This document shows, piece by piece, positions 9,687 through 18,457 of a DNA stretch of 64,000 nt. This DNA is from Deinococcus arboris. GTDB taxonomy: Bacteria > Deinococcota > Deinococci > Deinococcales > Deinococcaceae. A program made the translations under genes and the position numbers. The stretch covers positions 1-64,000 of the forward strand of contig NZ_WQLB01000023.1 of assembly GCF_009755355.1 (NCBI RefSeq). Reading direction: 5' to 3'. Within the stretch, counting starts at the first letter, position 1, and every line of letters begins with the position of its first letter. The notes beneath the pieces are model-generated. The model was not told the origin of the DNA. It made no database searches and saw nothing but the letters and a program-made list of their open reading frames with translations.

Positions 9687-12665
9687 ATGACCGTTTCCCC
9701 GTCTCCACGCCACGCCCCAGCCAGCGCGCAGGTGCCAGCGCCGCTGCCCGGTGAGCTGCCGCGCGCCGCGCTGCTGGCCGAGGTCACGCAGGCCAGCCGG
9801 CGCATCACCGCCCTGATTGCTCCGGCGGGCTACGGCAAGACCACGCTGCTGGGTCAGCTGGCCCGCGCGGCGCAGGCAGACGGGCAGGCCACCGTGTGGC
9901 TGACCCTGACCCCAGAAGAGGCGGACCCGGCGCGGCTGGCGCAGGAACTGGCGCGGGTATGCGCCGCTCTGCCCGGCTTCCGGGACGACGCGCTGCGCCG
10001 GGCACTGGCAGCGGGTGGACCCAGCGAGCCGCTGGCCCAGGCCCTGGCCCGCGACCTGAACGACCTGCCGCACAACCTCCTGCTGATTGTGGACCAGACC
10101 GAGGCGCTGGGGGCAGCGGGCAGTGCGTGGCTGGGCAGCCTGCTGGGCGCGCTGGGCGAGGGTCACCGCAGTGCGCTGGCCGGCTTTGACCTGGGGCCGC
10201 TGCGCCTGGGCCGCGTGCTGGCCGGCGGCGGGCTGCACCTGCTGGACAGCGAGCGACTGGCCTTTAGCCCGGCGGAAGCCGCGCAGTTCTGCGCGCAGCA
10301 TCCGGGCGCGGTGAGCGCAGTTCATGACCGCTGGCCGCTGGGGCTGGCCCTGTGTGCGGCAGGCGCCGAACTGGGCAGCGCCCTGACGCCGCAGGCCTAC
10401 CAGGAAGACCTGCTGGCCTTGCTGCCGCCCCCCCTGGACAACCTGCTGGACGCCGCCGCCGTGCTGCCCGTCTGGACCGCCGCCGAATTCCGCGCGCTGG
10501 GCACCGAGCCGCCCGGCGACTGGGCCCAGACCCTGCTGGGAACGGGCCTGCTGCTGCGCGCACACGGCGACGGCACCTACCGCCCCCACGACCTGCTGCT
10601 GGCCGCCCTGCGCCAGCGCCTGGACCGCCGTCCCGACGCGCGCCCGGCCCTGTGCCGCCGCGCCGCCGCGCGCGCCGCGCAGGATGACCGCCCCCTGGAA
10701 GCCATCCGCCTGTACCTGCAAGCGGGCGACCCCGCGCAGGCGGTGCAGGTTGCCCAAACCTACGCGCCGGCCCTGGAAGAGCAGTGGGCCTTTGACCTGC
10801 TGCGCGAAGTGCTGGCCAGCCTGCCCTACGCGGCCCTGACCCCCGAACTGCGCGTCAAGTTCTGCCTGTGCCTGCTGCATTTTGGCGAGGTGGTGCGCGC
10901 CGAGGCGCTGCTGCGCGACCTGCGCGGCCTCCCCGAGGTGCGGGCTGAAGCGCTGTTTCTGCTCAGCGTGGTGGCCTCGCGGCGGGGCGACAGTGCCCGG
11001 CAACTGGCCCTGGCCGAAGATGGCCTGAGTGCCCAGCCCAGCGACCGCGTCCGCACACGCCTGATGCGGGTGCAGGCCAGCGCGCTGAATGTGCTGGGCC
11101 GGAGTCAGGACGCCCTGCCCATCGCCCACGAGGCCCTGGCCCTGGCCCTGGACACCGCGCAGCCCGGCGAGCGGGCGCACCTGCTGGCCCTGCTGAACGC
11201 CCTGCACGCCTTTACCCGCACGCCCCTGGCCGAACGCGAGGCCGTGATTCGCGCGGGAGTGCGCGCCTACCAGCGCGCGGGGCTGCCGCAGGCCTGCACC
11301 CGGCTGCACGCCTCTTTGGCCTACCTCTACCGCCTGCATGGCCGCCTGCAAGACGCGTGGAATGAGTTGCAAGCCGCCCTCACCCTGGAAGGCACCCACC
11401 CCACCCCGGACGGCTGCCTGATGCTGGAGGCCCAGGCCGACCTGCATCGCTGGAACGGCGACGACGCGGCTGCCGGCGCCGTGTATGCCCAGGCCCTGGC
11501 CGCCGCCGAGGCGCAGGGCGTCAGCTATGTGCAGGCCGCACTGGGCTACAAGCTGGCTGAACTGGCCCTGCGGGCGGGCGACAGCGCCCAGGCCGGCGCG
11601 CACCTGACCCAGGCCCGGTCCTGGGCCTACGAACAGCCCGGCACCTGGACCCAGGGCGCCGCCCGCTTTTACGAAGGCCTGTTTGCCGCGCTGCGCGGCG
11701 ACGACGCCGCCGCCCAGGCGCATCTGCGCGTGGCCCTAACCGACGCGCGCCTGGGCCTGGAAGAACAGGTGCGCGCCCGCGCCTGGCTGCTACACCTGGC
11801 CCCCACCGACCAGCCGCTCCCGGCCGACGAGGTGGCCGCCCTGGGCGACCTGCTGACCTTTCTGGGCAGTTGCGCCGCCCTGCGGCTGGATCAGCCAGCC
11901 CTAACCCCGCTGTATGCGCGGCTGCCGGGCCACTGGCCGGGGCTGGAGGCCCTGACCGGCGGCGCCGCTGCCCCGCCGGCCACCCCCCTGGAACACCAGC
12001 GGCTACCACTTCAACTGTCTGTGCTGGGCGGCGGCGTGCAGGTGCAGATCGGCGGGGCCCCCGTGCGGATCGCGCACAGCAAATCGGCCGAGCTGCTGGC
12101 GTGGCTGGCCCTGCACGGCCCGGCCACCCGCGAACAACTGGTGGACGCCCTGGCCGGTGGCGGCAGCGAGCAGCGGCACATTGATTACATCAAGGTCTCG
12201 GTGCGCCGCCTGCGCGCGGCCCTGAGTGAAGCGCCGGGGGTGGGGTTCAATCCCCTGGAATTTCGCGCCGGGCAGTACGCCCTGGCCGACGCCTTCGAGG
12301 TGCAGGCCGACGCCCTGACGGTGCGCGCCGCGCGCTGCAGCTGTGACCCGGCGGTGCTGACGCGCGCCCTGGACGCCTATACGGGCCCCCTGCTGCCCCG
12401 CCTGGACAGCGCCTGGGCCGACGAGGACCGGCTGGAATTAGAAGAGGAAGTGGTCGCCTGCGCCCTGCGCCTGGCCGAACTGGTGCGGGCGACAGACCCT
12501 GAACTGGCCGCGCGCGCCTACCGCCGTGTGCTGGACCTGGACCCCCTGCAAGAAGACGCCGCCGAGGCGCTGGTCAGCCTGGTCGGGGACCACGGCCGGG
12601 CCAGCGAGGCGAAGCACCTGGGCCGCATTTGCCAGCGCCGCTTAGAGGACGGGCTGGGGGCATAG
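9687..12665 (+). CDS. Large STAND/MalT-like regulator with C-terminal winged-helix and BTAD domains (second paralogue)
   Basis: The 992-residue product has the same plan as the regulator at 5711: ATPase with Walker A GYGKTT near residue 45, a hydrophobic Walker B strand ending in VDQTE near residue 135, a long TPR-like region, a winged helix from about 770 and a BTAD domain from about 860 to the end. The shared segment HSKSAELLAWLALHG is nearly identical in the paralogue. ATG 9687 is chosen because CGGAGG lies at 9671-9676; the frame is open further upstream over the 111-residue gene, but that stretch does not resemble the paralogue. It is the last gene of the operon starting at 9117 and probably controls it. 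The inducing signal is unknown. Confidence 0.82.
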   Translation: MTVSPSPRHAPASAQVPAPLPGELPRAALLAEVTQASRRITALIAPAGYGKTTLLGQLARAAQADGQATVWLTLTPEEADPARLAQELARVCAALPGFRDDALRRALAAGGPSEPLAQALARDLNDLPHNLLLIVDQTEALGAAGSAWLGSLLGALGEGHRSALAGFDLGPLRLGRVLAGGGLHLLDSERLAFSPAEAAQFCAQHPGAVSAVHDRWPLGLALCAAGAELGSALTPQAYQEDLLALLPPPLDNLLDAAAVLPVWTAAEFRALGTEPPGDWAQTLLGTGLLLRAHGDGTYRPHDLLLAALRQRLDRRPDARPALCRRAAARAAQDDRPLEAIRLYLQAGDPAQAVQVAQTYAPALEEQWAFDLLREVLASLPYAALTPELRVKFCLCLLHFGEVVRAEALLRDLRGLPEVRAEALFLLSVVASRRGDSARQLALAEDGLSAQPSDRVRTRLMRVQASALNVLGRSQDALPIAHEALALALDTAQPGERAHLLALLNALHAFTRTPLAEREAVIRAGVRAYQRAGLPQACTRLHASLAYLYRLHGRLQDAWNELQAALTLEGTHPTPDGCLMLEAQADLHRWNGDDAAAGAVYAQALAAAEAQGVSYVQAALGYKLAELALRAGDSAQAGAHLTQARSWAYEQPGTWTQGAARFYEGLFAALRGDDAAAQAHLRVALTDARLGLEEQVRARAWLLHLAPTDQPLPADEVAALGDLLTFLGSCAALRLDQPALTPLYARLPGHWPGLEALTGGAAAPPATPLEHQRLPLQLSVLGGGVQVQIGGAPVRIAHSKSAELLAWLALHGPATREQLVDALAGGGSEQRHIDYIKVSVRRLRAALSEAPGVGFNPLEFRAGQYALADAFEVQADALTVRAARCSCDPAVLTRALDAYTGPLLPRLDSAWADEDRLELEEEVVACALRLAELVRATDPELAARAYRRVLDLDPLQEDAAEALVSLVGDHGRASEAKHLGRICQRRLEDGLGA

Positions 12666-12950
12666 GCGGCAAGGAGCGGTCTACCAGATGAGGAGGGCTT
12701 CCCTTTCGGGCCACGTAAGTACGGCGCCTCCAATGAACTCTGGCCTGTGACAGGTCACAACGGTTCATGCCGAGTAACCCTGAACATCTTGAGAGCAGTT
12801 CAAGCAGGCAACAAAGCAGTCTGAGAGGCCCGGCGTGGGCAATCCAAGGCTGTTCTGAGGTGTGGGAGGCATAGACAAAACTCCCTACATCCAGCACCCA
12901 GAGGAGCTTTCACCCCGCAGCAGTTTGACGCGGGTGGGCGACGCCCAGTC
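12666..12950. other. Non-coding gap between convergent genes
   Basis: I see no convincing ORF, RNA gene or T-tailed hairpin in these 285 bases between the second large regulator and the convergent ferredoxin-like gene. Confidence 0.3.
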
Positions 12951-13208
12951 CTACCGCACCCAGCGTTTCATCAGGGTCAGGAGGCGCTCTGGGGTCACCT
13001 GGCGGTATTCCACCTCGCCCACGCGCACCAGCGGCGCGTCCTCGGGACGAACGCCCGCGCCGCACTGCGCCAGCACCAGTTCCACGTTTCCGTCGGCTGT
13101 CACCATGCCAGGGCTGATGCGAAGAGCCGTCCACACGGCGTCCAGCAGGTTTTCGCGGTCTTCGGGGGCAAGGTATTCGGTGCAGATTTCCAGACGGGTG
13201 ACGGGCAA
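12951..13208 (-). CDS. Small thioredoxin-fold/ferredoxin-like protein
   Basis: The frame is open to 13310, but a TTG at 13208 is preceded on the minus strand by AAGGAGG eight bases away, which decides the start and gives 85 residues. The C-terminal half (a CGAGVRPEDAPLV stretch, then a short strand and VTPERLLTLM) resembles the end of NuoE-like 2Fe-2S thioredoxin-fold proteins, which have CGxCGxAP and then LTPEK. Only two Cys remain in the whole protein, so a full 2Fe-2S site is not evident. I call it ferredoxin-like with low certainty; its redox role, if any, is unknown. Confidence 0.55.
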   Translation of the reverse strand: MPVTRLEICTEYLAPEDRENLLDAVWTALRISPGMVTADGNVELVLAQCGAGVRPEDAPLVRVGEVEYRQVTPERLLTLMKRWVR

Positions 13209-13268
13209 GGGGTCGGCCTCCTTCAGGCGCGCCCATGCTAGCCCATCTGCCGCCGGGGCACCGCAGAT

Positions 13269-13296
13269 GGGCCGCCCGGTGAACGCTGGGCGGCCC
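13269..13296 (-). terminator. Stem-loop downstream of terC
   Basis: GGGCCGCCC (13269-13277) pairs perfectly with GGGCGGCCC (13288-13296). A second perfect stem, CCCATCTGC/GCAGATGGG (13242-13250 and 13263-13271), overlaps it. Both lie after the terC stop and before the next gene. No T-run follows. Confidence 0.5.
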
Positions 13297-13329
13297 TCCT
13301 CAACTGCCAAATCGCTACTGTCTTTGCAC

Positions 13330-14103
<774 letters not shown>

Positions 14104-14285
14104 CAGTTCAGGCTCCAACGCAGAGGAAAGACAGACGCTGCCACGCACGCCTGAGGATGCCGCTGGGGTCAGAGACCGAAACCGCGCCCGTGCGGCGCGC
14201 CGACCTCATGGTGGCGGGCTAACCGCCGGGGGTTCATGTGTACTGGCTTAAGAGGCTTTTAGACTGAGGGGCAGGTCCGGTGCCG

Positions 14286-14876
14286 TCAGGCGTGAGCAGC
14301 AGCGCCATCCAGAAAGACGGCCAGCAGCGCGCGGGCTGTGCCCTGGGGGTCAGCGGCCGGCGCCCCTGTGACCAGCGGGTAGGTCAGGGCGAGAAAGGCG
14401 CGGGCCAGTGTGGCGGGCGCGATATCACCGCGTAGCTCGCCGCGCGCCGAAGCAGCTTCAAAGAGGGCGCTCAGGCCGCCCACCCAGACCCGGCGGTAAG
14501 CCTGTTCAAAGGCTGCGCGGCGCTCCGGCGAGACGTGGCGCAGTTCACCGGCCAGTTGCAGGCCCACGCGCTGCTCGGGGGCGGTGGCCAGCAGTTCGTG
14601 AACCAGGGTGTCCAGTTGTAGGCGGATGCCCACCTGCGCCTCGGCCGAAGCCACCAGGCGGCTCAGGCCCGCCAGCGTGCCGTCCAGCATGGCCAGGAAC
14701 AGCGCTTCCTTATCGGCGTAGTGGTGGTACAGGGCCGGCTTGGTCACGCCCACCGCCTCGGCGACCTCACGCATGCTGACCCCGTGGTAACCGCTCTGCA
14801 CAAACAGCCGCGCGGCTTCCTGCTGGATACGGGCGCGGGTGGTGTCGGCAGGCGCAGTCACGGGCGGAACGGTCAT
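14286..14876 (-). CDS. TetR-family transcriptional regulator
   Basis: The 196-residue product has an N-terminal TetR helix-turn-helix (about residues 12-58, with VSMREVAEAVGVTKPALYHHYADKEAL). The C-terminal ligand domain is of the TetR_C type with HV-S-ER-AF elements. ATG 14876 is chosen because TATCAT lies eight bases upstream on the minus strand, giving a near-leaderless message. It is divergent from the phospholipase gene at 15036 across 159 bases, so it may control that gene as well as itself. The ligand is unknown. Confidence 0.85.
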   Translation of the reverse strand: MTVPPVTAPADTTRARIQQEAARLFVQSGYHGVSMREVAEAVGVTKPALYHHYADKEALFLAMLDGTLAGLSRLVASAEAQVGIRLQLDTLVHELLATAPEQRVGLQLAGELRHVSPERRAAFEQAYRRVWVGGLSALFEAASARGELRGDIAPATLARAFLALTYPLVTGAPAADPQGTARALLAVFLDGAAAHA

Positions 14877-14960
14877 CGCCCTGCATGATACCCGCCGCGC
14901 CCAGTCCCTCCCGCAGCAGTGGCCCCGCCTGCGCGGCTGTGACTTTTTAGACTCCCATTC

Positions 14961-14989
14961 TAGACATCCACCTGACAAACGTTTATAGA
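14961..14989 (+). promoter_or_regulatory. Sigma-70-type promoter of the phospholipase gene
   Basis: TAGACA (14961-14966) and TATAGA (14984-14989) are separated by 17 bases. The expected transcript has a leader of about 40 bases containing the AAGGAG at 15026-15031. It lies in the TetR-phospholipase divergent region. Confidence 0.55.
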
Positions 14990-15035
14990 ATTAAAGACGC
15001 ACCACAATTCAAAGCCTGCTCGACAAGGAGTCCTT

Positions 15036-15677
15036 ATGCGCCGAACCCTGGTTCCCGCCGTCATCCTTTCTGCCCTTCTTGCCGCCTGTGGTCAGACCGC
15101 ACCCCAGACGGCGGCTACCGGCAGTGAGGTCAGCGCCTACGCCGCCCGCCCCGAACTGCAGGACGCCGACAGCCAGGCGATTCTGGCGCGCTACAGCAAT
15201 GACCCCGAGCTGCTGAAGTCCCTGCAAGAAGCCTACGGCGAGCGGCCTACGGCGCTGAGCCTGCCTGCTGTGCCGGCCCTGACGGGGCTGGACTACGCCA
15301 GTGACCGCCTGGCGTATGTCAAGCGTGTGGGCTGGGGCACGGTGAGCAACTACAACGGCCAGTACAGCGCCTATGCGGGCACGTCCTCGCCCTACACCGG
15401 CCTGGACTGGAGCCGCGACGGCTGCAGCGCCCCCGACGGCCTGGGCCTGGGCTACCGCGAGGATTTCCGCCCGGCGTGCAACGTCCATGACTTCGGCTAC
15501 CGCAACCTCAAGGTGTACCAGCGCACCGACGCCAACCGCAAAACCACCGATGAGGCCTTTCACACCAACATGAAGACCATCTGCGCGGCCAAGAGCTGGT
15601 ATGCCCGCCCAGCCTGCGTCAGCGCGGCCTATGCGTACTACCAGGCTGTGCGCGTGGGCGGCAGCGGCAGCTTCTAA
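15036..15677 (+). CDS. Secreted lipoprotein phospholipase A2 (prokaryotic/fungal type)
   Basis: The 213-residue product starts with a lipoprotein signal peptide (LLAACG lipobox, Cys about residue 19). Its C-terminal half matches the small prokaryotic/fungal phospholipase A2 family, with [10 protein letters not shown] supplying the calcium loop and the helix motif [10 protein letters not shown] carrying the His-Asp catalytic pair. Two disulfide-forming Cys pairs (in DGCS, FRPACN, KTICAA, ARPACV) are in the expected places. It probably acts on phospholipids outside the cytoplasmic membrane. ATG 15036 has AAGGAG five bases upstream. It is divergent from a TetR gene and followed by a strong terminator. 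Confidence 0.85.
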   Translation: MRRTLVPAVILSALLAACGQTAPQTAATGSEVSAYAARPELQDADSQAILARYSNDPELLKSLQEAYGERPTALSLPAVPALTGLDYASDRLAYVKRVGWGTVSNYNGQYSAYAGTSSPYTGLDWSRDGCSAPDGLGLGYREDFRPACNVHDFGYRNLKVYQRTDANRKTTDEAFHTNMKTICAAKSWYARPACVSAAYAYYQAVRVGGSGSF

Positions 15678-15709
15678 CACAGGGGACGCGGCTGGCGGAA
15701 GACACTGCT

Positions 15710-15741
15710 GGGGACAGGGTCACTTCACCCTGTCCCCTTTT
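15710..15741 (+). terminator. Rho-independent terminator of the phospholipase gene
   Basis: GGGGACAGGGT (15710-15720) pairs perfectly with ACCCTGTCCCC (15727-15737) over a six-base loop and is followed by TTTT. Confidence 0.85.
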
Positions 15742-15939
15742 GGTATGGCACCGTGGCGGCTGAACCTAGAGCAGAAAGCCTGGGTCAGGCGCACAGCTGC
15801 ACCGGGCTATGGTACGCCACGGCCTCCTACCTACACCAGTCGGGCCGCCGAGCAACGCCCTCATGCGGATGCCGCTTCATTGCAGCACAGCAAAGACAGG
15901 CACCGTCTGCGCTTCTATATCACGCAATCCACAGCTGTT

Positions 15940-16010
15940 CCTTCTCGCTCTCCTGCGGCGCTTTTCAAGTCTGCTGCGCCGCTTTCCAAGTCCGCTCGGA
16001 TTCCACCCAG
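15940..16010 (+). repeat. Dispersed intergenic repeat, copy A
   Basis: This copy contains CTCGCTCTCCTGCGGCGC, then CTGCTGCGCCGCTTTCCAAG and TCCGCTCGGATTCCA. The same order of words occurs, diverged, at 25646-25740, 48721-48803, 28326-28392 and 18230-18293. The surrounding gap 15742-16039 holds no gene. Confidence 0.6.
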
Positions 16011-16039
16011 CATGCTGCTCGGTTCAATCGGCGTCCGGA

Positions 16040-16969
16040 TCAGCCGGGGTTTGTCCAGTAAGACCAGCGGTGCCCGCCAGAACAGGTGGCCGTGAACTGT
16101 AGCCCCGCCTTGCTGAGACGGGCTGGCTGACCGCACTCGGCACAGACCGGTTTGGCGGGCGTATTGCCCGAGCAGTCGCCGCACTTCAGGTAGTAACCGT
16201 ATTTGCCGTACTGCACGCTGAGGTGGGTGGAGTGACAGTCGCGGCACCTCACCGGGGGCTGCGGGCGGGCCTGCGCCTGCCTCTCCTGCGAAGTGCGCAC
16301 CGGCGCGCTAGCGGCAGGGCGCTGCGGCGGCTCGGGAGCAGCCTCAGCCGGGGTGTGCTGGGCACGCAGAAACGCCTGTATGCGCGTCAGCTCTGCTTCG
16401 GTCAGGCCGAAGGTGCCGAAAGTTTTTTCAGCCTCCCGTTCAATAAGGCTCTTAACGCGGTCTGGGATCTGGTCGGCCTTGACCAGTTCGGGCACGTCCC
16501 GCTTGCGGGTAATGCGGCCCCCATCGGAAATAGCCACCAGCACGTCCCGCCTGACACCCGAAAAGGTCCGCTGTTTGAGGCCCAGCAAAGAGCGGTCCAT
16601 CAGGTCTGTGGTGTGGTCAGCCAGCAGGGCCAGGAGTAAATCAAGTTGCCGCCGCGCCTGCAAGACCGGCGAGGCCATACCGCGCCCCTGGCGGTTCCAC
16701 CAGCGGGTCCATTCCCCCTGCTCGTTGATGCTGACCTGGCCCGCCACACTCTTGCTTTCGACCACCACCAGGCCGTACCGGTGCAGCACGAGATGGTCCA
16801 GTTGCGCGACCTCGCCTTTTCGCTCCAGACGCAGATTATGAAAAACGAATTTGCGCGGGTCTTCACCAAAAGCCCTTTTCAGGTAAAAGGCCATCTGCCG
16901 CTCGGCCTCATAACCTGCCCGGCGCAGGGGATCAGTGAACTGCTGCGGTTCCAGCTCTTTGACGATCAT
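16040..16969 (-). CDS. NERD-domain protein with C-terminal zinc ribbons
   Basis: The 309-residue product has an N-terminal NERD (nuclease-related) domain, with LDHLVLHRYGLVVVESKSVAG near residue 57 giving the Asp and the E-x-K signature. A variable linker follows near 200-235. Two Cys-pair modules then form likely zinc ribbons: CRDCH with CGDC about 20 residues later, and CAECG with a later Cys-His. NERD domains occur in proteins that act on DNA or in plasmid-borne systems; a nuclease function is predicted, not shown. The gene stands alone. The start at 16969 has TAGGCT nine bases upstream on the minus strand. Confidence 0.83.
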   Translation of the reverse strand: MIVKELEPQQFTDPLRRAGYEAERQMAFYLKRAFGEDPRKFVFHNLRLERKGEVAQLDHLVLHRYGLVVVESKSVAGQVSINEQGEWTRWWNRQGRGMASPVLQARRQLDLLLALLADHTTDLMDRSLLGLKQRTFSGVRRDVLVAISDGGRITRKRDVPELVKADQIPDRVKSLIEREAEKTFGTFGLTEAELTRIQAFLRAQHTPAEAAPEPPQRPAASAPVRTSQERQAQARPQPPVRCRDCHSTHLSVQYGKYGYYLKCGDCSGNTPAKPVCAECGQPARLSKAGLQFTATCSGGHRWSYWTNPG

Positions 16970-17028
16970 GACCCGCCAAGCCTAGCGCGAAGCAGGCCAA
17001 AAAGCCCCTGTCAGCCGTGAAAAAAGCC

Positions 17029-18177
17029 TCATGCTAGGCTTTCTTCCAACCGCCAGATGTCCTGCGGCGTCTCGCGCCCGCGAATCACCGTCCACGCGCC
17101 GGCCTCGTACAGCACCTCGGCGGGGCGCGGGCGGGTCAGGTAGGTGCTGCTCATGGCCGCGCCGTAGGCGCCGGCCTCGTCAATGGCCAGGAGGTCGCCA
17201 GGCTGCGGCGCCGGCAGCGGCACGCCCCGCGCCAGCAGATCGCCGCTTTCACAGGCGGGGCCAGCTAGGTCCCAGGGGCCGGTGCCGGGGCGCGACCACA
17301 GGGGCCGAACCGGATGCTGCGCGCCGTACAGCATGGGGCGCAGCAGTTCAGTCATGCCGGCGTCCACCAGGGCAAAGGGGCGGCCCGTGACCTTGGTGCC
17401 CACCACGCGGGTCAGCAGCGTGCCGGCCCCTGCCACCAGGTAGCGCCCCGGTTCCACCCACAGCTGGGCGCCAAAAGCGGCGGCGGCTTCGTGGGCGGCG
17501 CGGGCGATGCCGTGTAGATCGGCGTCCAGGCTCCAGCCGCCCCCAGCATCCAGCACTGCCAGTTGCCCCGTGTGCGGGCGCAGGGCGCTCAGGCGCGCGA
17601 AGGCGGCCGTGAAGTCCCCAGCGTCCCGAATCGCGCTGCCGATATGCACGTGGAGCCCCAGGGCCTCGTGCCCGGCGTCCCGCAGGGCCTGGAGGACGCG
17701 CGGCGCCTGGTCGAGAGTCACCCCGAACTTGCTGCTGGCGGCCCCGGTGGCCAGGTGGTCGTGCGTGCTGACCTTCAGGGCCGGGTTAACCCGCACCAGC
17801 GCCCGTGAGGCGGGGGGCAGCAGCCCCACCTCCTCTTCCCGGTCCAGAATGAAAGTGGCGCCCAGCCGCCCGCCCTCGGCGTATTCCAGGGCCGTTTTGG
17901 CCGGACCGTTAACCAGCACCTGCTCGCCTCCTGCGCCGGCATGGGCGGCGCGGGCCAGTTCTCCGGCGCTGACGCACTCGAAGCCCACACCCGAGGCGTG
18001 CAGGCGGCGCAGCAGGCTCAGGTTGGGGTTGGCCTTCATGGCGTAATACACCTGCGCGCTGCCGAACGCCGCCCGCACGCGGGCCAGAGCGGCGTCCAGT
18101 TCGGCGGCGTCGTAGACGTACAGGGGCGTGCCGTAGGTCTGGGCTGCGGCGTGCAGGGCAGAGTCGGGAATCGTCAC
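17029..18177 (-). CDS. lysA: Diaminopimelate decarboxylase-family PLP enzyme
   Basis: This is a fold-type III PLP decarboxylase of 382 residues. It shows YYAMKANPN (PLP lysine near residue 44), ASSKFGV, HVHIGSAIRD, the GGGW phosphate loop, EPGRYLVA, and the active-site CESGD near residue 305. LysA makes lysine from meso-DAP. Most Deinococcus make lysine by the aminoadipate route, so a role on another diamino acid is possible. GTG 18177 is preferred because TACACT (18184-18189, minus strand) lies six bases upstream; the frame is open to 18360, but that part is repeat DNA. An 18-bp palindrome covers the -35 position. Confidence 0.85.
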   Translation of the reverse strand: MTIPDSALHAAAQTYGTPLYVYDAAELDAALARVRAAFGSAQVYYAMKANPNLSLLRRLHASGVGFECVSAGELARAAHAGAGGEQVLVNGPAKTALEYAEGGRLGATFILDREEEVGLLPPASRALVRVNPALKVSTHDHLATGAASSKFGVTLDQAPRVLQALRDAGHEALGLHVHIGSAIRDAGDFTAAFARLSALRPHTGQLAVLDAGGGWSLDADLHGIARAAHEAAAAFGAQLWVEPGRYLVAGAGTLLTRVVGTKVTGRPFALVDAGMTELLRPMLYGAQHPVRPLWSRPGTGPWDLAGPACESGDLLARGVPLPAPQPGDLLAIDEAGAYGAAMSSTYLTRPRPAEVLYEAGAWTVIRGRETPQDIWRLEESLA

Positions 18178-18200
18178 GCGGCGAGTGTAATACGGACACC

Positions 18201-18218
18201 GGTGCAACCGGTTGCACC
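18201..18218. promoter_or_regulatory. Perfect 18-bp palindromic operator at the lysA promoter
   Basis: GGTGCAACCGGTTGCACC is a perfect inverted repeat with the central AACCGGTT typical of LacI-family operators. It spans the expected -35 region of the lysA promoter (minus-strand -10 at 18184-18189), so a bound repressor would block RNA polymerase. It resembles, but differs from, the TGTAACCGGTTACA sites at 63656 and 63727. Confidence 0.65.
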
Positions 18219-18229
18219 ACCCGTGAAAC

Positions 18230-18293
18230 CCGAGCGGACTCCCAAAACGGCGCAGCACGCCCGGAGAGGTGCGCAGAGCAGCGAGCAGGAGGA
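18230..18293 (-). repeat. Dispersed intergenic repeat, copy F
   Basis: The minus strand reads CTCGCTGCTCTGCGCACC, then CGGGCGTGCTGCGCCGTTTTG and AGTCCGCTCGGGTTTCA. This is the same word order as the copy at 15940. It lies just upstream of the lysA operator. Confidence 0.5.
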
Positions 18294-18383
18294 CAGCGGG
18301 CGCCAGGCGTGGAGTTGAGTCATTCGCGCTCTCCCGCCCGGTCAGCAAGGTAGACGCCATTCATCTCACTGGCCCCACCCCGC

Positions 18384-18412
18384 TTGACAGGCCGCAGAGG
18401 TCAGCCCAAACT
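18384..18412 (+). promoter_or_regulatory. Promoter of the gntR-hydroxylase operon
   Basis: TTGACA (18384-18389) is followed after 17 bases by CAAACT (18407-18412), a weak -10 box. The operator below overlaps its downstream end. Confidence 0.5.
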
Positions 18413-18424
18413 GGTCAGACCACT
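18409..18424. promoter_or_regulatory. FadR/GntR-type operator overlapping the gntR promoter
   Basis: AACTGGTCAGACCACT contains the palindrome TGGTCAGACCA (18412-18422), the TGGT-N3-ACCA form bound by FadR-subfamily GntR proteins. It overlaps the -10 box and start point of the gene that encodes such a protein, so autoregulation is likely. Confidence 0.65.
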
Positions 18425-18457
18425 GACCACTCTGCTTAATCCTCCGGAGGCCCACCC

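Noticed and set aside
16015..16030. GGTTCAATC resembling a tRNA T-loop
   Set aside because: No acceptor stem or anticodon arm can be built around it, and it lies at the end of a dispersed repeat copy.
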